Assembly: GCA_041538185.1 (NCBI GenBank)
Contig: JBGORM010000001.1
Coordinates: 558,001-622,000 of the forward strand
Source: Melioribacteraceae bacterium 4301-Me
Lineage (GTDB): Bacteria > Bacteroidota > Ignavibacteria > Ignavibacteriales > Melioribacteraceae
Direction of reading: 5' to 3'
Length of the DNA stretch: 64,000 nt
The notes under the pieces: generated by a model
The model's database searches: none
Seen by the model: the letters and a program-made list of their open reading frames with translations, nothing else
What the model was told of the DNA's origin: nothing
Position numbers and translations under genes: made by a program
In this document: piece after piece, positions 42,460 through 51,088 of the stretch
Layout of the letters: every line of letters starts with the position of its first letter
Position numbering within the stretch: position 1 is the first letter of the stretch

Positions 42460-45400
42460 GTGGAATTAACCAGAGAAGAATTAAATATTAAATTAGATGA
42501 GGCTTATAACCATTTAATGAATGGCAGGTATAGAATAGCCTTAAATATTGCAGAGGAAATTATCCAATATATGCCTCAAAACGATGATGCAGTAATTTGT
42601 TACGCTTGGGCGCTTTTAGAGAATGGCTATCCAGCAAAAGCAATGGAATATGCAAATTTAGCTGTAGATTTAAAATCTAACAGTCTACGTTCCCGTTTTT
42701 TTAGAGCATACATTTTAACACGACTTTCAATTTACGAAGGTGCTTTATCAGACATAGACAAAACAATAGAAGAACAAAAAAGTTACTTAGCACAAACTTA
42801 CGTAACCAAAGCAAGAGCTTTAGCAGGGTTAAAAAAATTTGAAGATGCGTCGAAAGCGCTTGAATTAGGAATTATAATTGATAACGGCAAGAATGAAAAC
42901 CTCACCTACACCAAAGAATTTCTAAGAAAAATTATAAAACTCTTTAGAACGCGAATTAAACTTTCAAGCAGCGTAATTTCTGAATTAATTAAAGATTGCG
43001 AAGACGCAATAGAAAAAAAAGAATATTGGTTCTCTTTGCATGTCTCAAGAAAACTTTTGGAGGAAGAAAGACTTGGAAGAGAAAAAATTGCTGTTGAGTT
43101 AATCGAATTGAAATCTATGTTCTACTTGTTTCAATATAAACCCGCACTTAAAAAAGCAATGGAATTGAAAAAGGATTTAAGTGATAATCCGCAGTTTAAT
43201 TATATATACAACAGATTGCTAGTATTAACATCAGACAGCCATGAATACGATAATGCAGAGTTGGAATTGAAAAGAACTGGTGAATATGAAACATTAACAG
43301 CACACACAGAAAGTTACACACACGAAAAAGAACTCTTCAAAACCGATTCCATAGTTTATCCAAATAAATTTATAGATGTTTTTTCGTTAAAAGTTTTTAA
43401 TGCCGATATTGAAAAAATTTCTTCTGAGAGAGAATATGTTTTGCAGTTCGACAATAAAATTAGAACAATAGGGGCAGAAATTATTTTCAATAATCCTTTT
43501 TTCGATATTTCAGATAAAAACTTTCCGTGCGCTGCAGTTTGGTACTTAAACGATTTTGAAATTTATAGAAATGAGTTTAGACTTAATGTTAAGAAAGACT
43601 GGGAATCAGTTATATTTGCTCAATACTGCGGCGATGAAGAAAAAAAGATTTGGAAAGTTGGTCAAGGCAAAGTAGAGGTTTATGTAAATAACTTTAAGGT
43701 ATGTGAAAAGTGGTTTGGAATTGGTCACAGCATCATTTACGAACCAAGTTATAAAGAACATGAGGCAAATAAAGAAATCATCTCGAAAAAAGAAGAATTT
43801 TCTAATCAAAATCAAAAGCAAATCCCAGTAAAAAGCTTAAATGAATTGTTGAATGAACTTGATGAATACGTTGGATTAAATAGCATTAAGCGAGCTATCA
43901 GAGATATGATAAGTTTACTTGAATTTCAGAAAGAAAGGAGAAAACATGGGTTGAAATCTGATGAAAAAATAATTGTAAATGCAGTATTTACAGGAAATCC
44001 AGGTACAGGTAAAACCACAATAGCAAGGTTAATTGGGCAAATATTGTTTGCAATGGGTATACTTCCAAAAGGACAAGTTATAGAAGTAGACAGAGCAGCA
44101 CTAGTTGGCCAATATATTGGTGAAACAGCCCAAAAAACCGAGAAAGTTATCAGCGATGCAATGGGTGGTGTTCTATTTATTGATGAAGCTTACACACTTG
44201 TAAAAAAAGGTGGCAGTACTCAGGATTTTGGTCAAGAAGCAATTGATATTCTTCTTAAAAGAATGGAAGACCATAAAGGTGATTTTGCTGTTATTGTTGC
44301 TGGCTACCCAGAAGAAATGAATGATTTCCTAAATTCTAATCCCGGCTTAAAATCAAGATTTAATTATACTTTTCATTTTGAAGATTACACGCCAGATGAA
44401 CTTGTTACTATTTTTAAAAAATTATTAATTCGTGAAGATTATAAAATAACAAAAGAAGCAGAAGATGAAATTAAAAAAGAATTTATCTCTTTGTACCGCA
44501 ACAGGGATAAATCATTTGGAAACGCAAGACTTACCTTAAAATTATTTGAAGAATGTAAAATTAATTTAAGTAAACGATGCCTGGCCCTTAACTCATCAGA
44601 AAGAACCAAAGAAGTTTTAACTACATTTACTTTAGATGATGTAAAAAATAGCCTTAAAAAAGAAAAAGCAAAAGAAGTACGACTGCCAATTAATGAAGAA
44701 GCATTAGAAGAAGCTCTTACCGAACTGCACAAAATGGTTGGCCTAAAGTCTATTAAAAAAGAAATAGAAGATGTTGTGAAACTTGCACGTTACTATTTGG
44801 ATGAAGGTGAAGATGTAAAGGAAAAGTTTAATTCACACATTTTATTTTTGGGCAACCCAGGCACAGGCAAAACAACTGTTGCAAGAATTTTCAGCAAAAT
44901 TTATTCTGCTTTAGGAATTTTAAGTAAGGGGCATTTAATAGAAACAGATAGAAGTGGCTTAGTAGCAGGTTACGTGGGACAAACTGCAGAGAAAACATCT
45001 GCATTAATTGATAAAGCCTTGGGCGGGACTTTATTTATCGATGAAGCTTATTCACTAATTAAACAAGAAAGTTCCGAAGGTGACTTCGGGAAAGAAGCAA
45101 TTGATATACTGTTAAAAAGAATGGAGGATGATAGAGGTAAATTTCTTGTTATTGCTGCAGGTTATACCGATGAAATGGAAAAATTTGTTAATAGCAATCC
45201 GGGTATCAAATCTCGATTTAACAAATCTTTTATTTTCGACGACTATAATCCAGACGAACTTATGGAAATTGTTGATAGATATTTAGAAAAAGAAAAGAAG
45301 AAAATTACCAACGATGCCAAAAACGAATTATATAAATATTTTAACGAAATCTATAGAACAAGAGATAAAAAGTTTGGCAATGCAAGAATTGTAAGAAATA

Positions 45401-46383
45401 TCTTTGAAACATTAAAAAACAAAATGTTTTTAAGAATTGCTGATCTGCCAAAGGATAAACGCACCGAAGAAATTATATCCACTATAACTCTCGACGATAT
45501 TAAAGATTCGATAAGCTTTAAAGAACAAGCTAAAGAATATGAAGTAAAAGGTGACCCTCTTAAATTACAAGAATATATTGATGAATTAGATAAATTAATA
45601 GGTTTAGAAAATGTTAAACAGGGTATTTATAAATTAATAAGTGGACTTAAAGTTACTCAGCTGCGCAAAGAACGAGGGCTTCAGATTATTGAAAAAAATC
45701 TAAACTGCGTTTTTATGGGTAATCCTGGTACTGGCAAAACTACTGTCGCAAGACTAATGAGTAAAATATTCAAAGAACTTGGATTGCTGGAAAAAGGACA
45801 CTTAATTGAAGTAGACAGATCAAACTTAGTGGCAGGTTATCAAGGACAAACAGCAATAAAAACTGACCAAGTAATTAAACAAGCACTTGGGGGTACTCTT
45901 TTTATTGACGAAGCTTATACCTTAGCTCGCGGAATAAATGATTACGGTCTAGAAGCTATTGATACTCTATTAAAAAGAATTGAAGACTATAACGGTCAAT
46001 TGGCAGTTATTATCGCTGGATATACCGACGAAATGAAATTCTTTATTGAATCTAATCCTGGCCTGAAATCAAGATTCCCAAACTTATTTTTGTTCGAAGA
46101 TTACACTCCACGACAACTTTTGTGTATAACTGCTGACATTGCAGAAACAAACGGTTACAAACTTGACGAGGGTGCATTACAAGCTTTCATGGATATTTTT
46201 AACGAACTTTATCTCTATCGTGATAGAACCTTTGGTAACGCTAGGACAGCCAGAAATTTATTCTATCAAGCAGTAAGCAATCAAGAAGAAAGAATATCCA
46301 AACTGAAAAATTATAGTGATGAGGACTTAATTACTATTACTTTAAGTGATGTTCAATCTATTGACATAAAAGCTCACATCTAA
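42460..46383 (+). CDS. TPR protein with three tandem CbbX/SpoVK-type AAA+ modules
   Basis: A 1307-residue protein. Residues 1-150 are TPR-like helices (RYRIALNIAEEII, YPAKAMEYANLAV), 170-260 are further helices, and about 300-425 look like a beta-sandwich (CAAVWYLNDFEIY ... VGQGKVEVYVNNFKV). Then come three CbbX/CfxQ-type AAA+ modules with Walker A GNPGTGKT at 512, 798 and 1087. Each has Walker B (LFIDEAY), sensor 1 (AGYPEEM or AGYTDEM), SRF and FGNAR, so all three look active. EccA of type VII secretion is TPR plus one such module. It stands alone, far from any operon partner. GTG start. Remodelling of protein complexes is the likely activity; target unknown. Confidence 0.85.
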   Translation: MELTREELNIKLDEAYNHLMNGRYRIALNIAEEIIQYMPQNDDAVICYAWALLENGYPAKAMEYANLAVDLKSNSLRSRFFRAYILTRLSIYEGALSDIDKTIEEQKSYLAQTYVTKARALAGLKKFEDASKALELGIIIDNGKNENLTYTKEFLRKIIKLFRTRIKLSSSVISELIKDCEDAIEKKEYWFSLHVSRKLLEEERLGREKIAVELIELKSMFYLFQYKPALKKAMELKKDLSDNPQFNYIYNRLLVLTSDSHEYDNAELELKRTGEYETLTAHTESYTHEKELFKTDSIVYPNKFIDVFSLKVFNADIEKISSEREYVLQFDNKIRTIGAEIIFNNPFFDISDKNFPCAAVWYLNDFEIYRNEFRLNVKKDWESVIFAQYCGDEEKKIWKVGQGKVEVYVNNFKVCEKWFGIGHSIIYEPSYKEHEANKEIISKKEEFSNQNQKQIPVKSLNELLNELDEYVGLNSIKRAIRDMISLLEFQKERRKHGLKSDEKIIVNAVFTGNPGTGKTTIARLIGQILFAMGILPKGQVIEVDRAALVGQYIGETAQKTEKVISDAMGGVLFIDEAYTLVKKGGSTQDFGQEAIDILLKRMEDHKGDFAVIVAGYPEEMNDFLNSNPGLKSRFNYTFHFEDYTPDELVTIFKKLLIREDYKITKEAEDEIKKEFISLYRNRDKSFGNARLTLKLFEECKINLSKRCLALNSSERTKEVLTTFTLDDVKNSLKKEKAKEVRLPINEEALEEALTELHKMVGLKSIKKEIEDVVKLARYYLDEGEDVKEKFNSHILFLGNPGTGKTTVARIFSKIYSALGILSKGHLIETDRSGLVAGYVGQTAEKTSALIDKALGGTLFIDEAYSLIKQESSEGDFGKEAIDILLKRMEDDRGKFLVIAAGYTDEMEKFVNSNPGIKSRFNKSFIFDDYNPDELMEIVDRYLEKEKKKITNDAKNELYKYFNEIYRTRDKKFGNARIVRNIFETLKNKMFLRIADLPKDKRTEEIISTITLDDIKDSISFKEQAKEYEVKGDPLKLQEYIDELDKLIGLENVKQGIYKLISGLKVTQLRKERGLQIIEKNLNCVFMGNPGTGKTTVARLMSKIFKELGLLEKGHLIEVDRSNLVAGYQGQTAIKTDQVIKQALGGTLFIDEAYTLARGINDYGLEAIDTLLKRIEDYNGQLAVIIAGYTDEMKFFIESNPGLKSRFPNLFLFEDYTPRQLLCITADIAETNGYKLDEGALQAFMDIFNELYLYRDRTFGNARTARNLFYQAVSNQEERISKLKNYSDEDLITITLSDVQSIDIKAHI

Positions 46384-46449
46384 TTGCATAATTATTGAGA
46401 GCTTTTAACTTTCCTAAGATTTAGATTCTACAGCAATTGAAAAAATTTT

Positions 46450-47226
46450 TTACATACTTTTATAAAGCCAACTAGAAATAAACCCAATTAAATTTATCAA
46501 GATTCTTCTAGGGATTAATTTGGTGAGTGATGTTTGAAACTTATTCAACAGTCCATCTACTACATTAAACTTTTTACCGATAGCATTAAAAGTAGTATTT
46601 ACAACATCAGATGGTTTCCTTGGTTTAAAACCTATTGGGGAGGATGCAATTCTTTGGAATTCAGTTTCTGTGCCGCCTGGGTTAACAGTCAACACGTCTA
46701 CACTATGTTTTTTCAATTCCCACCAAAGTGCATTACCTAAAAAAATATTAAAAGATTTTGTTGCCGAGTAAGTTGACATTAAAGGTGTAGGCTGGTAGCC
46801 AACCACCGACCCAACAAAAATTATCAATCCATTTTTCTTTTCTGCCATTTTCTTAGCGAAGTGATGTGTTAAAATTAAAGGTGCAATACAATTTACCTTG
46901 AGCATATTAATTTCTCTTTGGGAATCACACCTAATAAATTCACCTGTCGAACCAAAGCCTGCGTTATTAACTAAAACAGCTACTTCTCTTTCGCCTATTG
47001 TTGTTAATAGCTTTTCAAGAAAATTAATCTCGCCCAAATCAACATTTGCTATCAAACACTTAACATTAAATTTGGCTTGAATTTCTTGGGCAAGTTTTGT
47101 CAAGCGATCAAGTCGACGCGCTAAAATAATAACATCATAACCCTCTTTAGCAAATCTAATAGCGAATTCTCTGCCAATTCCAGAAGAAGCACCTGTAACT
47201 AAAACCCAGCCATTATATTTTTTCAA
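46450..47226 (-). CDS. Short-chain dehydrogenase/reductase
   Basis: A 258-residue classical SDR. It has VLVTGASSGIGREFAIRFA (cofactor loop), NNAGFGSTGEF, and the catalytic Ser...Tyr-x3-Lys as FVGSVVGYQPTPLMSTYSATK. Arg residues after the second strand (ILARRLDRL) favour NADP(H). The C-terminus (RRILINLIGFISSWLYKSM) is hydrophobic and may touch the membrane. The substrate is unknown; similar proteins act on lipid- or steroid-like carbonyls, which is only a suggestion. It is transcribed alone. Confidence 0.88.
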   Translation of the reverse strand: MKKYNGWVLVTGASSGIGREFAIRFAKEGYDVIILARRLDRLTKLAQEIQAKFNVKCLIANVDLGEINFLEKLLTTIGEREVAVLVNNAGFGSTGEFIRCDSQREINMLKVNCIAPLILTHHFAKKMAEKKNGLIIFVGSVVGYQPTPLMSTYSATKSFNIFLGNALWWELKKHSVDVLTVNPGGTETEFQRIASSPIGFKPRKPSDVVNTTFNAIGKKFNVVDGLLNKFQTSLTKLIPRRILINLIGFISSWLYKSM

Positions 47227-47762
47227 TTGTGCACCTCATTGTTAAAAATAAGTTTAGATATTTTACTGCAAAGAAAGGAAACAACTAAAAGTCTTGAACA
47301 TAACCTATCCCTTAGAAAACTTTATGTTCATCATAACTTTTGATTTATCTGTATTCTATTTCTACCTATCTTTTTATTTACTCTATCTACACTTTTCTTC
47401 ACTCTTTCTACTCTGATTATGTTTGCTATTAAAAATCCCTTAGTTTAACTGTTGCTTTGAATAATAAGGTAATAAGTTAATTCACTCTGTTGTCTTATGA
47501 GAATTCACCACTTCGTGGATGGCGAATTCTCAAAATATCTTATCTTTTTTTTACTACCTTAGTAACATGAACAAAGAAAAAAAGAAACCAAACCTTATTT
47601 AGTTTATTGAAAAAAATAGATAGAACCAATAACAGTAAATTTAGTTGTTAATGTTATCTCCTCGATATATGCATTAGAAACATGAGAATCTGATTTTTGC
47701 TTTTCTTTTATATACAAGAATACAGTTATTTTTTTTCATGTTCTACTATTAGATAATTTGGG
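47227..47762. other. Long noncoding stretch with one hairpin repeat
   Basis: A 536-base gap between the dehydrogenase and the shell protein gene. Apart from the repeat copy at 47496-47536 there are only pyrimidine-rich and A-rich runs. No frame of convincing size or family is present on either strand. Confidence 0.5.
47496..47536 (-). repeat. GAATTC-flanked hairpin repeat, copy 2
   Basis: GAGAATTC (47499-47506) and GAATTCTC (47524-47531) are perfect outer arms; between them CCAC-TTC-GTGG forms the core hairpin. This is copy 1 in reverse orientation. Confidence 0.65.
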
Positions 47763-48314
47763 TTAAATCATTTCACTTAATAATTCAGGGCGAGGTTGAG
47801 GAATAACAATTTTATTTACTAAAAGACCTCTATCAGCAATTACTTTAGCTCCAGCTTCTACTGCGCTGCTAACAGCGGCAACTTCTCCAGTCAAAGTACA
47901 AAATGCTTTTCCGCCTAAGGCCATTGCCAATCGAATTTCTATAATTTTAACATTTGCTGCTTTGACTGCAGCGTCAGCGCCCTCAATTAAAGAAGCAACT
48001 GAAAATGACTCAATAATTCCAAGTGCCTCAAGTAAGTTAATATTAGAATGACCAGATAAAGCTGGAAAAATATCCTTATGTACATTAGGAATTACAAAAG
48101 TATCTATAACGGCAAAATCTATTTGATTGACGGCATTATCTACAGCAGACTGAACTTCTGCTACATCTCCTCCAATTAAGACCATGTATTTGCCTGAACA
48201 AATTGTTCTTGATAATATAAGTTCGACTTGTGAGGTTTTTAGCATAATATCACAAGCTTGCATGCCTGCTGCAATACTAGTCAATTCAATTAGACCTAAT
48301 GAATTCATTTCCAT
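47763..48314 (-). CDS. pduT: Tandem-domain microcompartment shell protein, PduT-like
   Basis: A 183-residue shell protein with two BMC domains, residues about 4-86 (SLGLIELTSIAAGMQACDIM) and 94-178 (ALGIIESFSVASLIEGADAA). BMC-T proteins form trimers that look like hexamers in the polyhedral shell. Cys39 in TICSGKYMVLIGGD sits where PduT has the Cys that binds a [4Fe-4S] cluster in the pore. The upstream gene is a PduS-like electron carrier, the known partner of PduT. AGGAA lies six bases before the ATG. No enzyme or other shell gene of a microcompartment is in view. Confidence 0.9.
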   Translation of the reverse strand: MEMNSLGLIELTSIAAGMQACDIMLKTSQVELILSRTICSGKYMVLIGGDVAEVQSAVDNAVNQIDFAVIDTFVIPNVHKDIFPALSGHSNINLLEALGIIESFSVASLIEGADAAVKAANVKIIEIRLAMALGGKAFCTLTGEVAAVSSAVEAGAKVIADRGLLVNKIVIPQPRPELLSEMI

Positions 48315-48352
48315 GGTTAATTCCTATTTATTTTATCATAAAACTTCTGAAA

Positions 48353-48384
48353 AATTCAATCTACGAAGTAGTGAATACTCAATG
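48353..48384 (+). repeat. GAATTC-flanked hairpin repeat, copy 3
   Basis: Core CTAC-GAA-GTAG (48361-48371) flanked by ATTCAAT and TGAATACTC. A degenerate member of the same family, lying just upstream of the shell protein gene. Confidence 0.5.
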
Positions 48385-48420
48385 TCATTTCCGTGAAAAC
48401 GTGAATCCATCAACCACCCA

Positions 48421-48464
48421 CGATGCGAATGCACTACTTCGTGGAGTAGCGAATTTCCACAAAA
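48421..48464 (-). repeat. GAATTC-flanked hairpin repeat, copy 4
   Basis: GCGAATGC and GCGAATTT flank a CTAC-TTC-GTGG core (one T-G wobble). Orientation matches copy 2. Confidence 0.5.
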
Positions 48465-48467
48465 TGG

Positions 48468-48503
48468 TAAATTCTCATCGGAAGTCGTTGATTCCCATAA
48501 AAA
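48468..48503 (+). repeat. GAATTC-flanked hairpin repeat, copy 5
   Basis: AATTCTC on the left and GATTCCCATAAAA on the right match copy 1; the core TCATCG...CGTTGA pairs at five of six positions. It ends close to the stop of the PduS-like gene. Confidence 0.5.
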
Positions 48504-48508
48504 ATAAT

Positions 48509-49837
48509 TTATTTTTTAGAAATCTCTTTATCAATAATAATAAACTCATCATTAACATGTGAGATTGTGCCGGAAATTGAAGCATGAATTTTTGCACCTA
48601 ATTTACCATTTTCAACTTCAGCTATTAAATCGCCCTTATTAACAAGATCCCCCTTTTTAACTATTGGATTGCATGGAGAACCTGTATGCTGTTTAGTTAA
48701 TATTTTTACGCTATTTGGTTCAGGTCTATCTTTTCTAAATGGCGTATGTTTATCATATTGTAAAATATTTAGTTTTTTCATCAGCATTTTTAACGGTACT
48801 CGTCTACCTTCTTTCATAGGATGTACCTTAACAGGCTTAGGCTGTTCATACTTGATATTAGCTTTTCTCATATATTCTTTTCCTTGATTGCAAGCCTCGC
48901 GAGGGTATAAATCTTCTGGACAAGCATAAAGTGTGCATAAGCCGCATGAACAGCAGAGGTCAGCATATTGATTCCAAACTGCTTCACCAGAAGTTGTAAA
49001 AACAAGCGAGCGCATCACTTTATGAGGTTGAACATCATAACCTAATAAATATCTGGGGCAAAACTCAGTGCAATAACTACATTGGTCACACGCCGATTTT
49101 CCTATTCTGTTCATATCGTGGATAGGTCGTTGCATTCTTTGAATGAGATAATGGTCTGAGGGCAGAACAATTATACCAGCTGTAGTTTTTGTAATCACTT
49201 CAGATAAGTCGAACGTTAGTTTACCCATTAAAATACCGCTGACAAAGATGCCAAAATTTTTAACACTTGCTCCACCCGCAAAATCAAGAACCTCTTGTAT
49301 TGAAGTGCCAATTGGCACAAAGAAAGTCGAAGGATTGTTAACAGCACCGGCTACGCATATAAATTTTTCGGTAACAGGCAATCCTTCATCAGCTTTAGAA
49401 ATGTTATAAAATGTCTCTACATTATTAACAACACAGCCAACATCTAGTGGAAGTCCATGCGGAGGGATTAATCTTTTCGTTGCAGCATAAACCAGTTCGT
49501 ATTCATCACCCGAAGGATAAAAATCACCCAATAACGTAGTTTCAATTTTTCCGTTAGTGTAATTTTTTTCTATTGACTCGATAGCTTCAGTATTTTTTGC
49601 TTTTATGCCAAAGTAGGCTTTCTTAGCATTAACTTTCTCAAGCATTAAGTTAACGCCTTTTATAATTTCTGGTGCAAAATGTATCATTAACTCATAATCT
49701 TTATGAATAAGTGGTTCGCATTCAGCACCATTTACACATACATATTCTACCTTACTTTTTGCTTTTATGTGAGTAGGAAAACCTGCACCACCGGCACCAA
49801 CAACTCCAGCGTTAAATATTTTTTCTTCTAATTCCAT
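48509..49837 (-). CDS. pduS: PduS-like flavo-iron-sulfur protein (RnfC-like)
   Basis: A 442-residue soluble protein of the PduS/RnfC family. The NuoF-like N-terminal half has GVVGAGGAGFPTHIK and VCVNGAECEPLIHKDYEL; an SLBB region follows (FFVPIGTSIQEVLDFAGG), then two [4Fe-4S] sites (CDQCSYCTEFCP near 249 and CCSCGLCTLYACP near 293), and a barrel-sandwich end (VKKGDLVNKGDLIAEVENGK). PduS reduces cobalamin inside propanediol microcompartments and contacts the shell protein PduT. Here it is separated from the PduT-like gene by 194 bases holding repeats and starts one base after the SpoIIE-type gene. The physiological acceptor is unknown. Confidence 0.9.
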   Translation of the reverse strand: MELEEKIFNAGVVGAGGAGFPTHIKAKSKVEYVCVNGAECEPLIHKDYELMIHFAPEIIKGVNLMLEKVNAKKAYFGIKAKNTEAIESIEKNYTNGKIETTLLGDFYPSGDEYELVYAATKRLIPPHGLPLDVGCVVNNVETFYNISKADEGLPVTEKFICVAGAVNNPSTFFVPIGTSIQEVLDFAGGASVKNFGIFVSGILMGKLTFDLSEVITKTTAGIIVLPSDHYLIQRMQRPIHDMNRIGKSACDQCSYCTEFCPRYLLGYDVQPHKVMRSLVFTTSGEAVWNQYADLCCSCGLCTLYACPEDLYPREACNQGKEYMRKANIKYEQPKPVKVHPMKEGRRVPLKMLMKKLNILQYDKHTPFRKDRPEPNSVKILTKQHTGSPCNPIVKKGDLVNKGDLIAEVENGKLGAKIHASISGTISHVNDEFIIIDKEISKK

Positions 49838-49838
49838 C

Positions 49839-51074
49839 TCAACCTTTTCTTTTTATAACAACTACTGTTTTATCATCTTGGTAACGACTTTCATTTGTTG
49901 TAAATTTAATTACGTCATCTAAGATGGCAGTGGCAATTTCTTTAGGAGAAAGGTCAACAGTTTTCTTAATTATTTCTTCCAGTCGCTTAGTCTCGTACAT
50001 TTCATATTTTTCATTAGCCGATTCTGTTATTCCATCAGTATATATAACTAGAATATCACCATTGCTAAAATTAATACTGTCAGTTTCAAATCTTGAATTA
50101 GGTACTGGACCAATTAATGGCCCAGTTGGCTGCAAGTAAGTGAAAGAATCGTTTTCCCTATTATAAAATATTGGTGGGTTATGGCCTGCATTGACGTAAA
50201 GGAACAATCCCTTTTTATCTATTGACAACTCACCATAAAACAAAGAAGTAAAGCGGTCATCGCTAAAAATTTTATTGATTAATTGATTCAATCTTTTCAT
50301 CATAGGTGCAATTTTCATTTGAAAAGTAGTTGCCATTCTCAAAGCGCCGGAAATGTACATTGCTTCTGCAGCTGCTGCCAATCCTTTCGACGCAGCATCG
50401 CCAACTGCAATACCAAGCCTATCGTCTTCATCACCTATTTTCAAATAGTCGTAAAAATCACCTCCAACTGTTTCAGCTGGTATAGTGACACCAAATATTT
50501 CATAACTTTTAAAATGATATTCATGCTCTGGTAAAATGCTGCGCTGCAGTTGTTTTGCTTTATCTATATCAGAAATTAATTTTTTTTGTGAAAGAGACAA
50601 AAATCTTTCATTTAATTTTGAGGTTAAGACAGTTGCAACAATGTTTAATGTGTATCTTAAGTCTTCATCTATTACTGGGCTATTAACAGCAAGCAGGTAT
50701 TCATAATATTTACTGCCATCAATTTTAATTTTTCGCCCAACGCCAGAAGCTGAGTATCGAAATATCCCTTTACTAATTAAGGTTGAATCGGTTTCATCGG
50801 CTAATATTGTCCTTTCGCTTGTAATTCTTGATAGGACAGGATAATCGTTTACATTTAATGTGTAATTCTCAGGTATCTTTGCAACTTTTCCGGTTTGGAA
50901 CAATAGTTTGTATTGTTTATTAACAGGGTCCAATTTCCAAACTCTTCCACCTGTAACATTTATTAAATCACTTTCAACAATTTGTTTTACTACTTCAGAC
51001 AGCAGTTCTTTTTCGTTAACAAAATTTTTTGATGCAGCCGTTTCAATAGTTCTGTATAATCTTTTTTGGTCCAT
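49839..51074 (-). CDS. GAF-like SpoIIE-type protein phosphatase (RsbU-like)
   Basis: A 411-residue PP2C-family Ser/Thr phosphatase. The N-terminal half (about residues 1-170) looks like a GAF-type sensory domain; a coiled coil (SQKKLISDIDKAKQLQRSILP) leads into the SpoIIE domain with VGGDFYDYL, VGDAASKGLAAA, NAGHNPP and the metal-binding YTDGITES and YQDDKTVVVI. Such enzymes dephosphorylate anti-sigma-antagonist proteins in partner-switching. No RsbW or RsbV gene lies nearby. One base separates it from the PduS-like gene, so it may report on the same process. Confidence 0.9.
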   Translation of the reverse strand: MDQKRLYRTIETAASKNFVNEKELLSEVVKQIVESDLINVTGGRVWKLDPVNKQYKLLFQTGKVAKIPENYTLNVNDYPVLSRITSERTILADETDSTLISKGIFRYSASGVGRKIKIDGSKYYEYLLAVNSPVIDEDLRYTLNIVATVLTSKLNERFLSLSQKKLISDIDKAKQLQRSILPEHEYHFKSYEIFGVTIPAETVGGDFYDYLKIGDEDDRLGIAVGDAASKGLAAAAEAMYISGALRMATTFQMKIAPMMKRLNQLINKIFSDDRFTSLFYGELSIDKKGLFLYVNAGHNPPIFYNRENDSFTYLQPTGPLIGPVPNSRFETDSINFSNGDILVIYTDGITESANEKYEMYETKRLEEIIKKTVDLSPKEIATAILDDVIKFTTNESRYQDDKTVVVIKRKG

Positions 51075-51088
51075 AATTCAATAAAAAA

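Noticed and set aside
42460..46383. Annotation of the triple AAA+ protein as a rubisco activase (CbbX)
   Set aside because: No RuBisCO or Calvin cycle gene is near, and CbbX has a single module without TPR.
48184..48562. Forward ORFs opposite the shell protein and in the repeat cluster
   Set aside because: They are shadows of the BMC gene and translations of the hairpin repeats.
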